Below are positions 38,761-48,387 of a DNA stretch of 64,000 nucleotides, one piece after another. The notes under the pieces are model-generated. The model saw only the letters and a list, made by a program, of their open reading frames with translations, searched no databases and was not told the origin of the DNA. Origin of the DNA: Blastomyces gilchristii SLH14081 (Eukaryota; Ascomycota; Eurotiomycetes; Onygenales; Ajellomycetaceae); assembly GCF_000003855.2 (NCBI RefSeq), contig NW_003101674.1, positions 2,169,042 to 2,233,041 on the forward strand. Reading direction: 5' to 3'. Within the stretch, counting starts at the first letter, position 1, and the number at the start of each line of letters is the position of its first letter. A program made the position numbers and the translations under genes.

Positions 38761-40459
38761 GTTAAAAAATAAGAAAATAAAAACAGAACTGTGAACATGA
38801 CTTAGAAATTAATAAAGAAAAAATAAAGAAAACTTATACTCATATTCTTAATACTTATAATATTCAATTCTCTCATAACTATTAATTTTCTTCTTCAAAG
38901 AAGCAGAGAGTATTATATCTGTGATACAGATAATTATTACATTTAATATAAAGACTGTCAGAAATGCACAGACTTCAGAGAAGCTGAATATTAGAGTATA
39001 TATAGTTGTAGCAGAATCTTAAGAGCTGACTATCTATATATATAATCAGATATCTCTTATAAAGCTGTGTTCACTTTCTCAGTTATACTGAAGTATTCAG
39101 CTCAGAAATAATTAAGATACAGAGAGAGAGCTTATCTGTTCAGATTAACTTCTATTATAAATTTATAATATTTATATTATCTTGATTACTCAGATTTTAC
39201 AGGTATCTGAGAACTTATCTCTCATTAATAATAAGATTGCAGAAATGTACTGCAGTGTAAGAATTATTGATAGAGAATCTAGATATATTTGTATATATCT
39301 GATCAGAGATTATATAAACAGAGAGAGAGTAATCACAGATCTGCAGAGCTGTAGAAGACACTGATAACACTGAGAGCTTTACAAGAACTATTAGCTAGAA
39401 TCTGTAAGAAATTACTTATAAAGAGACTTACAGTAAAGAGTGAGACTACACTGCTTAAAGTCAGAGACTGATCTGAGAGAGATATGAAGTTAGTCACTGA
39501 TCTGAAGATCAGATGCAGTGACAGAGCTGAGAGAAATAAAGACACTATTATAAGTGATAATATTTCTGCTTTATCAGCTGATAAAAAGTAATTAAAGAAG
39601 TTATAAAGATACTTACAAGAAGCTCAGTAATAGTCAGATATTATTTATAAAGATATTAAAATTAAAAAAAATTTTATTCTTAAGAAGTTCTTGAATCAAT
39701 ATACAGATATTGTTAGAAACACTCTCTCTCTATTATCTAAGTGAAAATACTTTACAGATGAATAAGAATACTCACAGTTTATAAGAATAAAAGCTGTTAT
39801 AAAAAAAGAGAAAAGAAGATGAGATTCTATAGATAAATCTGAGATATTTATACTACTTTAAAAAGATTTACTTACACTATAAGTGATTTCATAAAACAGT
39901 CAGATCACTCTAGTAAATAAAGAGTGATTATAAATTACAGATCTGAATCTTTCTATATAATTATAAAAAGTAATTACAGACTGTGAATATCTTGATTCTA
40001 CAATTCTATAGAGTTGATAAAAGAATGAAAAATTCCTCACAATTCTATAGTATCAAAGAACAATGATTTATAAGAATGAGTAAAAGATTAACTTATAAAT
40101 ACTTCTCTTTGATAAGAGTAATCTTATAAAGAGTGATTTATCTATGAGATAAATCTGTATAATAATTATATAAGAATCTTATAAAAATAGTTAAGAGTCA
40201 ACTGAAACTCTTCTATATAAAAGATATAAGATGAATCTGTATAATAGTCAGAGAAGAATCTGTAGATTATAAAGAACTTCACAGAATAAGAAACTGAGTA
40301 ATAGACTCTTTTCTCTTCACAGTAACAAGGAATTTTTTCTCACTGAGATTTTTTATAGATATACAGAGTTTTTAGTAAGTATCACTGCAGTGCTAAGCTG
40401 ATTCTATAAAGTCACTCAGTGAAAGGCTTCACAGACAAAGCCTTAGAGAGGGAAGAGTA
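38761..40459 (+). other. Gypsy 3 region between integrase and 3' LTR, no recognised domain
   Basis: About 1.7 kb of element sequence beyond the last pol motif. Short open pieces occur (39,182-39,364 plus; 39,333-39,545 minus) and two purine-biased stretches look coding on the plus strand, but I recognise no protein. It could be an extra ORF, a long 3' untranslated region, or an unrecognised old insertion. Confidence 0.5.
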
Positions 40460-41102
40460 TGTAAGAAATCTACCCCAGTGACTGAATAGTTAATGTGGCC
40501 ACCTGGTAGCGCCTTGGCGTGGGAAACCAAGGCACGTGGGTTTGAAACCCGCAGGGAATACATTAAATCTGGAACTTAAGCACCTCAGATTTCTAATAAA
40601 TACAGAGGTGTATAAATCACTTCAATGAATCACTCTATATTTCTGAGCTGAGAAGTTATTATTATATGTATCTAATTATCACTTCTTTGTATTTTTCTAT
40701 GTTCTTATTATCTTGATATGATCTCAACACCTGTATTTCCTTCTGTATAATTAACACTTGACCTGTATTTAACATCACGCAAGAACTCATTATAAGCTTC
40801 ACTTGTATATGAGTATAATGAAAGAATAATAATAATAATAATAATATAAGAAATCTTACTTCTTACAGATTCTTTACTTCTATTTCTATCTCTTGCATAA
40901 CTAATAGAGTTAGCAGCTCTTAACTACACACAACTATATAGACTGAAGTTTGTGAATACTATTCACAACTCAGCTTAAATACTATTATACATTTAATTTC
41001 TATATTTTATCTTTCTACTGTGAATACTTCTAGTAGTTAACAGTACATATCACATCAAGCTGCAAACACTTAAATAATCACCTGCGAGCACTTATTCTTA
41101 CA
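40460..41102 (+). repeat. Gypsy 3 3' LTR, split by SINE4
   Basis: Starts TGTAAGAAATC at 40,460; SINE4 lies 12 bases in. The remainder (40,846-41,102) aligns to the 5' LTR. Removing SINE4 and one duplication gives 258 bp. Confidence 0.9.
40473..40845 (+). mobile_element. tRNA-derived SINE, copy 4
   Basis: 373 bp. The head has box-A-like TGACTGAATAGTTAATGTGG and a mutated box B GGTTTGAAACC. The tail is AATAATAAT. It is flanked by about 12 bp of duplicated LTR sequence (40,461-40,472 gtaagaaatcta and 40,846-40,857 ataagaaatctt, differences fitting C-to-T). It sits in the gypsy 3 LTR. Confidence 0.88.
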
Positions 41103-41322
41103 GTAACAGTAATAGAATAATTGAAGAGCTTATGTTAAAATATGCAGCAGGTTCAGAAATCTCAGATTTCTATCAGAATAGAGATGTATATACTCTAGAG
41201 AATAATATAAAGTTTTCTTCAGAGAGTGAGATCAGGTCAGTTTCAGTACAGATATATAAGATTATATTAATCTATTAAAGCTTAACTGATTCAAACTTGT
41301 AATCAGATTAAGTGATTTAAAT

Positions 41323-41867
41323 TATAATATAATAAGAATTAAAACAGTGACTAATTAACAGTATTATGTAGAAGTAGTTATTTAAGAAGTTATATAAATA
41401 AGCTTAACTATCTTACTTAAATAGTGAGCTTGTAAACTACAGAGTTATTGTGAGAATATCATAGATATAGTACTTAGTATACTAAGAAGATTGTATAAGA
41501 AATACAGTAACTCTTATATATATTTCAGTAGAAGAAAAATAAATTACTGATTACTTTAATGAGAAGTCAGTATCTAGCTATTCTATATAGATAATAAATA
41601 AATACTCTTCTCTTATTTCATGAGTAAGAATAGCTGAAGTGATATCTCAGCAGTATCTCACTGTTAAGAAAGAGTAATCTGCTGATCTTATACAGAAGTA
41701 AGGTTTTTATATTCATTAATTAAATCTTTCTATGATATATTTGAATAATGTTATAGAGTGGTTGAAAACCAGTTCAAATGATCTGTGAGATGAATGAAAT
41801 CATTCACATGAAAGTAATGAGCTGTGTGAAACCGCAACAGAGCCTTAGCGCGGCCGGGAGCGTGACA
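41323..41867 (-). repeat. Gypsy 2 5' LTR (in element orientation)
   Basis: 545 bp, with a start strongly mutated to TATAATATAATAAG on the plus strand and a GC-rich end (about 41,838-41,867) that still holds CGCGGCCGGGAGCG. Followed by the tgaat duplication. Confidence 0.88.
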
Positions 41868-41969
41868 TGAATATATATATTAATTTACACTATATTAAGC
41901 AGATTAAAGAATATACAATATTTAATAACTGTAATATTCTGATAGAAGAGAATAAGTATCAGAACTATA

Positions 41970-42475
41970 TAGACTAACTACTAGAATTATAAATTTTATA
42001 TTTAATCTCATTTAATCTGATCTTATACATTTCTTAATATGAATCTCACTGAGACTAATTATTAAAATAACATACAAAGTAACTATATATCAGATCTTAA
42101 AATGAAATCATGACTTAGAAAAAATAAGAAAGTAATCTTATTTAATTTTATTTAGTTTCATTCTTAGTATAAAGTTACTATTTTTAGACATTTTAAGGTT
42201 TTTTTCAGACTATTTTTAATTTTTTAAAAAGTAACACATTTTGATAACACTTAAATAAGATTTAAAGTCATTTAAAGCAATAAAAATAATTTAAATTGAG
42301 AAGTGAAAATCATAGTCTCATTTGAAAAATGTAATAAGAGTAGACAGTAAGTCTCACTGAGACTGTATAGAACTACTATCTAATGTTAAAATCATGTAAT
42401 AAGATTAGTTAAATTAATAATGAGATTATCAAATATTCTGATTCTAGTCTTAAACACGGTTATATAGTCAGTCTA
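41970..42475. mobile_element. 506-bp hAT-like MITE, copy 4
   Basis: Exactly 506 bp and the most mutated copy; its start reads TAGACTAACTAC. It is flanked by the perfect 8-bp repeat gaactata (41,962-41,969 and 42,476-42,483). It aligns with the other copies over its whole length. Confidence 0.88.
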
Positions 42476-42483
42476 GAACTATA

Positions 42484-43490
42484 AGAATTTAGTACAGTAA
42501 ATAAATTATTAATATATGAAAAAGACACTGCTCTTATAGAAGAGTTTTTAGTAAATCTTATAACTAGTATTAAGAGATTTCTTTAACAGCTCTAATATAT
42601 ATCTGATATAGAAGATTCAGAATTTATATACATATTATTTAGCACTTTTCAATAATTTGCTGAGAATAAATAAAGAAACTGAAGATAAGAATGATAATTC
42701 ACTGAACTACTCTATTAAATTAATATTAATAAAAGATTATATTACTCTGAAGATTTTTAATCATCTATTATTAAGTAAAATATCAGAGAAAGTTAATATA
42801 TAATTTATAAATCTCTTTAAGCTTGAATTATTTTATTTATTTCTTAATAAGCTGTGAGAATTCTATAACATTGATTGAAATAAGTTCTCAGTTTTAAAAC
42901 TAGATTATCATTCAATTCTTTTCTATAATAAGTTAATATTCTCAGTTCAGTATATCTCTTCAACTAATTAATTAATCAGTTATTAACTTATTAATATATA
43001 AATTAGAAAATGTGTTTACTAAATCTTTCTTATAAAGAGAGATATTCTTTAATATTAAAAAACTAATCTTAACTGAATTATAATTATCTTTATCTATAAA
43101 ATAAGAGAGATTAAGCAGATTTTCTTTACACTTATTTCTCTATATTATATTAAACAGAATTATCTACTGAATCTGCTGATTTTATAAGAGAATTCTGATA
43201 GTTACACTATTATCAGACTTTCAGTAATTTAAAAGACAGTATTATATAACATTTTAATACTGATTAGTGATAAAAATAATAATTATTTAATATATAAATC
43301 ACAGATAATAAGATATTTATATTACACTTAAAATATTCTTTCTTTAGATAGTTAACTATATTAGTTGATGAATAGTTTAATTTGTATAAAGTAGTTAGCT
43401 GAATAGTATGTATTAATTCACTGATAGAACAGTATATCAGAGTTCACAGTATCTCAATAGTATCTTGATAATGATATTCACTGATTACAT
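42484..43490. other. AT-rich DNA at the edge of the repeat block, nothing recognised
   Basis: Unrecognised AT-rich host sequence. It also surrounds MITE4 on the left (41,873-41,961). No motif or long frame. The composition changes to normal within roughly 100 bases around 43,490. Confidence 0.5.
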
Positions 43491-44341
43491 GATGACTGAG
43501 CTGTGCCCTGATGATGTCAAGAAGTCCTGTGCCAGTTCAACACCATCTTGACATTTAATTTTCAACATGTCACTGAAATCAATGGTGGAACATGTGTTAC
43601 AATTGGCGACACGTGACCGGCGTGGAACGGTGGAACCACCGTGGAATCACCGTAAATTGACCCTACGTTCTTCCGGTATGGATACATACATACGATATCA
43701 GCTGACAGATTTACCTGGATGCTCAGGCCATTTCATTTACTGTGTAAAGAAAGCTCCTTTCTCACATCTCTATTAATAACTAGAATTCCCCCACCGGCAT
43801 ATCTACATATCTACATACATATCCCATCATAAATTCAAAACATTAGTAACAATACATGTATAATAACTAACAGACTCCCTCTCTCCTAATCACAGCTTTG
43901 GGCACGCATCATTGATTAGGTTCTGACATGACAAATTGCACTGGAGACTGAAGTTGACAACGAAAGGATGAACCAAACAAGGTGCTTTCACCTAAGTCCA
44001 GAGTTGAGTTGATGAAGCGGATAGAACAATTATCAATAAGCTCATATATTATTACTTAAACCACCCAAGCTATCTACTGCGGACATTGCGTCCTGGAATA
44101 TGTTAGAAGATCGAATCTATTTCCCCAAAAAGCTAAGCTGGTTTCGATCCCGTTGACTCGACTCTGAGGAAGATCTGCGGTGCTGCTTGGTTGGGTCTTA
44201 ACGCAGCGTAGATCGTGGATCTTGGATCTGGATGTCTCTTCGTATTCAATTATTAATAATATTTAGTTTGCTGGCTTCGGAGTTAGGGTTAAGTTTCAGC
44301 CCTAGGGTTTTTTGCTTGTGGGGATTTTTGGTTGCCAGACG

Positions 44342-44396
<55 letters not shown>

Positions 44397-44847
44397 CCTC
44401 TCCGCTATTTCTTTCGCCAATCACGGATCTGCTTCACCCAGCTTCAAATAAAAACAACAGATTTTGCAAGAGGCAGTCTTCGAACGGGACGACTTTGTTA
44501 ATATAAATGTTCTGACCCTGTCGAAAGCGAGCCTCTACTCTACTCCCCTGGAACTGTTGGTTGGGGCCTCTGACCTAGTAGGTTTGTGCTGTTAGTCACT
44601 CCCAGATCTCTACTGTGTAAATATGACAGACACTATGCCGTACTTCAGCATTTTCTTGATGTCTATAAATTTTCATCATTATGTCGTCTTGTGTAATGGC
44701 AGATTTGGTGGTGTGTTGTTATATCAGCGTGCGGCTCTTACTAATTCGTCTCTTCTCCAAAGCGGCGCAAACACGAAACCTACTGGACAAAAACAAAAAC
44801 GACTCAAAACCTAATAAACAACGCCCAACTCGTGGCCGCGCGGAACA
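43491..44847. other. Upstream region of the RRM gene
   Basis: Normal-composition DNA without a supported coding region. It includes short GTGGAACCACCGTGGAATCACCG near-repeats at about 43,622-43,652 and a 53-base run of T at 44,344-44,396. The 5' untranslated region of the RRM gene probably lies in the last few hundred bases. Confidence 0.6.
44344..44396. repeat. Homopolymer T, 53 bases
   Basis: Uninterrupted run of 53 T about 450 bases upstream of the RRM start codon. Its exact length is unreliable in any assembly. Confidence 0.95.
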
Positions 44848-45784
44848 ATGGCACAAATTACTGAGCCCCAAGATCCTGAACTCAAGCAGAAATCAACTCC
44901 TACCCGTCGCTGGGTGAACTCTCCAAACTGGCGTGTAAAGCGAGCGGACAATCCAGAAACAGACACAGTCGAAGATGGACCTGAAAAACGTGAGCTGAAT
45001 TTCAATCGCAGCCCCATGCAGAGGGGACACCAATCTCAGAGTCGGACCTGGAATAAGAATAGTAATAATAATCACAATGGCAATGAAGGATCAAAGCCGT
45101 CCACGCCTGCCAAGGTTTCTCATAGAGAGGATGTTGATTCCCCGGCCATGAAATCGTTTTCTGAAGGGAGGAGGCTATATGTGGGCAATATGCCGTACAT
45201 GGCGAAGAAGAAGGATGTGGAAGCTCTCTTCACCGAAGGCGAGACGGTGTATAACGTGTAAGCATACTCTTCTTCCCTTTTCAAAGTACCCCGCAGAGAC
45301 GTTCCATTGCGCCTGTTTCGTCCCTGTTGCAGCGTCAGCGGCACCCGCACCAATACGAGCCAAAACGTTCAAGTCGTTGTTGATTAGCCTTCCATACATA
45401 GAGAGCGCATCGACATATCAATCGACCCCTTCACCGGACGGAACCCGTCGTACTGCTTCGTCGAGCTGGAATCAAAGCAGCAAGCTGACCTCGCAATGGT
45501 GGAATTGAACGGGAAAGACATGCTCGGTCGCCCCGTGAAAATCAAGCCTGGTATCCCGAAATCGTCCAAGGAGCCCTTTGGGAGAAGAGACATGGCCACG
45601 ACGCCGGAGAAGCAGCCGCCCAGATTCGTCTTTGAGCGATGGGAGAGGTCGGATGCGGCGAACCACTGGTACGATTATAGCGCCCAGGGCCGCCGGCTGT
45701 TCGTTGGCGGGCTGCCTAGAATGCCAGACCAGCCGACAGCGGATTATGAGATTCGGAAGCTGTTTTATGGGTTCAATATGTATG

Positions 45785-45836
<52 letters not shown>

Positions 45837-46354
45837 CGCCCACCGTTCCCCCTCGCCCACCGTTCCCCCTCCCTCCTCGATATACGATGGTCTAAATCTA
45901 ACAATACAGCGAAGCAATCAGCAAAGTGATCTCCCCACATCCATCCAAGCGCTCCCAACCGGGAAGCCACTACTACCTCTTCGTCGACCTCGCTTCCTCC
46001 GACGAAGCAGACCGCGCCATCGAGGCCCTCAGCGGCGTCAGCGCCGTCTGGGGCAGCAGAGTCCATATCAACAAGGCCCGCGGCAACTCGCACAAACCTG
46101 CCGAGCGGGACCGGTGGGAAGGGAAGCGCAGGGACGGACAGGAGGAGCAGGAGGAGCAGGAGCAGCAGGATGCGAATGGCGAGAGTCAGCATGATGATGA
46201 AGACGGAAATGGAAATGGGAAGGCACCGAACGGTGGTGCTGAATCTGGGCCTCCAGCGACGACGGCGCGGTCGCGGTGGGGTCCGCCCGCTGGGTTTGAG
46301 AATGAGGCCGCTGCGTCGTCGACGCGGATTGCTCGCGCGGAGTCACCGCCATAG
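44848..46354 (+). CDS. RNA-binding protein with two RRM domains
   Basis: Three exons: 44,848-45,257, 45,402-45,779 and 45,910-46,354, joined by introns of 144 and 130 bp with GT/AG ends. The spliced frame is 1,233 bases, 410 residues. The N-terminal 100 residues are basic and Asn-rich. RRM1 is at about 108-190 (RNP2 RLYVGNM; RNP1 region NPSYCFVEL, crossing the first intron). RRM2 is at about 233-320 (RNP2 RRLFVGGL; RNP1 region SHYYLFVDL, crossing the second intron). A Glu/Gln-rich low-complexity tail ends in SRWGPPAGFENEAA. The family binds single-stranded RNA; the target is unknown. The start is the first ATG of the open frame containing RRM1. Intron 2 holds a 51-base T run starting 6 bases after the splice donor and a 17-bp tandem duplication. 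Nearest gene on the left is in the repeat block 1.3 kb away. Confidence 0.9.
45786..45836. repeat. Homopolymer T, 51 bases, inside intron 2 of the RRM gene
   Basis: 51 T starting 6 bases after the 5' splice site GTATGC. Directly followed by two perfect 17-bp tandem copies of CGCCCACCGTTCCCCCT (45,837-45,853 and 45,854-45,870). Confidence 0.95.
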
Positions 46355-48387
46355 TATGGCTGGCTCATCAGGACCGCGATGCGTATCTCTTGCATAATTT
46401 CTTCTGTCTTCTTTTTTTCTTTTTTCCTTTTTTCCTTCTCTCTTGGACATCCACGTGTCTCGTTAACGCATAGGGGCCGTTTTTGCTATGTTGGCTGAGT
46501 TCCCCCATTCCCGTTTTACAACCAGCGATTGTTCTCCTTTTTCTTTCTTTCTCGGGCTTTTAGACATATTCTCCTGCATATTCAATGGCCGTTATAGCCA
46601 TTGCAATATTTTCCTTATTTTCCTTATTTTCCTTATTTTTTTTTATTTTTTTATTTTTTTTTATTTTCTTTAGATTGACGAACACTGCATTTCTTCATGC
46701 TACTACTGCTACCCTATCATCATATTCTATTATTCTTGTATAAAGCATCTTACCGCATAGACTTTTTTTCTCTCGCTTTCTTTTTTTCGCCCCTGGCACC
46801 CCTTCTTGGATTTCGGCTGGCTGACACCAAATGCACTACGGAATGCTAATTGGAAAATCTAATACCAGATTCCTCTCTTTTGCTATTTTTCTTCTCCCAG
46901 AGGGTGTATATCAGCTACACCACCAGACGCGAGGATTATGAGCATATTTGGATCCAAGTACTCGAAAAACGCGCTGTCGAGATTTGGCTTCCTCCTTTTT
47001 TTTAACGCCGTCCTATGAGCTACAGATGGCCTTTTTCGGTCTTTTTTAAGCGACTGATTATCACGTTAGCTTTGCCCGGGAGGGGAGGTTGCGAGATCCC
47101 CTTGGGGGCACTAGCACAATATTATAAATATGTCTTCTGTCTCCCAAAATGTGGAACCGCCTCGTTTATGAACACTCAGGTCTCAACTCTCTTATCGTAG
47201 CCTGAAAGTGCATAATGGCCGCCAGCCTGTGAACCTCATGATCAGATTTGTTGTACCATTTGACCGTGCCATGTTGGGCTTTGAATTTTCAATGATCCCT
47301 CTTTCAACGAGTCTAGCGATTACACGCACGGTCTAGCCCTGGCAATTCTCTGTAGCGGCTTGCCGACTTGGTGCTCGAGGAGGTGGGGTTCTTGCTCTGC
47401 AATAATGGCTTTCACAATTGTAGCCTGCTGCTCGGTCATAGAGGCTAGGCTATTTTATGTTCATGAATGTTACTGACGCCGTGATGTCAATCTTGATACC
47501 TGAAGGATGGTACTCCAAGAATTCTGCATCACCCTTGACTTTATACACCCACCCAACCAGCCTGGCCTTCACGGGCGATTAAATAACAACCAATGGAGCG
47601 AGAGGTTCACCGGGAGCTTGTGACTCCTAAACAAGGGGTGACACAGAGAGGGGCCTGTTCAATGCCTTTTGGCAGTTCGCCTGAAGGAAAGCCCCAGTCC
47701 ATTCTTCCTCACCTCTTTTTCTCATAAACTCTCACCCGTTGACAATGCAGAACTCCAAGACGCCGATCTGCCTGATCGGAGTGTCGGAAGTCGGGTACCC
47801 AGACATTTCCCTGAAACATTTCAGCGTCCGTTCCACATGTATAGAGGTTCCGCTAAAACTCACCCTGTATAAGGTAAGGACTACAAGCTCCGAATAAATT
47901 GAGGCTTCAACGACTGTGAGCCGTGGGATGTTCTTCTTCCTTTATTTCTTGAAGGTGATGATTTTGGATTTGGATCGATGCTCAGAAGGAGAGACCTCTC
48001 CTTCATCCTTACAGCTTCAGCCCATATGCGCTCTGCATGACAGTATAAGCGCCCTCGATTAGAGTGAAACCGCCAAGGGGAATGGGCTTTTCTCACTCGA
48101 TAGCTTTTCACATTGTCCTAAATCTTTGTAAGAACCACTAGGAATCATATCCATTCCTTGGGATGGAGTTACACTTGAACGTGGTGCTAATCAGAGGATC
48201 GAAAGTGTTTTTATTGCTGTACTCAGTGATGGACAATTATCTTGTTGAAGCGGCAGGGGGGGAACAAAATAGTATGAGAGCGAGCTGAGAGCAAGAACGA
48301 ATAGAAGCATGGGACATTGAACTGATTGCTACAGCAAGTTGTTTGATCTTCTCTATTCTCTCATCAAGATCAAAAACTATGAAACAT
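46355..48387. other. Intergenic region between two converging genes
   Basis: Holds the 3' ends of the RRM gene (plus) and the dehydrogenase gene (minus). A T-rich tract with repeated TTTTCCTTA units lies at about 46,608-46,640. Between about 47,330 and 47,880 there are coding-like pieces on both strands, described as a separate entry. The rest shows nothing I can name. Confidence 0.6.
47330..47880 (-). pseudogene. Possible unidentified coding remnant
   Basis: On the minus strand three pieces look protein-like: SFSGTSIHVERTLKCFREM (about 47,790-47,860), KARLVGWVYKVKGDAEF (about 47,500-47,565) and MTEQQATIVKAIIAEQEPHL (47,380-47,439). They are in different phases and separated by stops; intron-like sequences exist but none restores one frame cleanly. 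The plus strand also has a short open frame from ATG 47,745 to a GTAAGG donor-like site. I recognise no family; this may be a decayed gene or chance. Confidence 0.25.

Larger units (their letters stand above)
33077..41102 (+). mobile_element. Gypsy-type LTR retrotransposon 3 (plus strand), nested in gypsy 2
   Basis: Bounded by TGTAAGAAATC at 33,077 and TTCTTACA at 41,102. The perfect 5-bp duplication is gtaac (33,072-33,076 and 41,103-41,107). The 5' LTR is 258 bp; the 3' LTR is 643 bp because it contains SINE4 (373 bp plus 12-bp duplication), leaving 258 bp. A purine-rich GAGAGGGAAGAG precedes the 3' LTR. Gag, reverse transcriptase, RNase H and integrase follow in plus-strand order. It is a different family from gypsy 1 and 2. 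SINE3 interrupts it between RNase H and integrase. Confidence 0.93.
20834..41867 (-). mobile_element. Gypsy-type LTR retrotransposon 2 (minus strand), split by copia B and gypsy 3
   Basis: LTRs are 20,834-21,377 (544 bp) and 41,323-41,867 (545 bp). The perfect 5-bp duplication is tgaat (20,829-20,833 and 41,868-41,872). Removing copia B (5,170 plus 5) and gypsy 3 (8,026 plus 5) leaves 7,828 bp. It is the same family as gypsy 1, in the same orientation. Integrase is recognisable at 24,099-24,296 and reverse transcriptase near 25,880-25,950 (YLND box). The gag zinc knuckle near 32,325 has lost all three cysteines to Tyr, unlike gypsy 1. It is dead. Confidence 0.9.

Noticed and set aside
45472..46352. 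Minus-strand frames over the RRM gene
   Set aside because: Shadows of the plus-strand exons and of the poly-T run (Lys or Phe repeats); the plus strand has RRM motifs and consistent splice sites.
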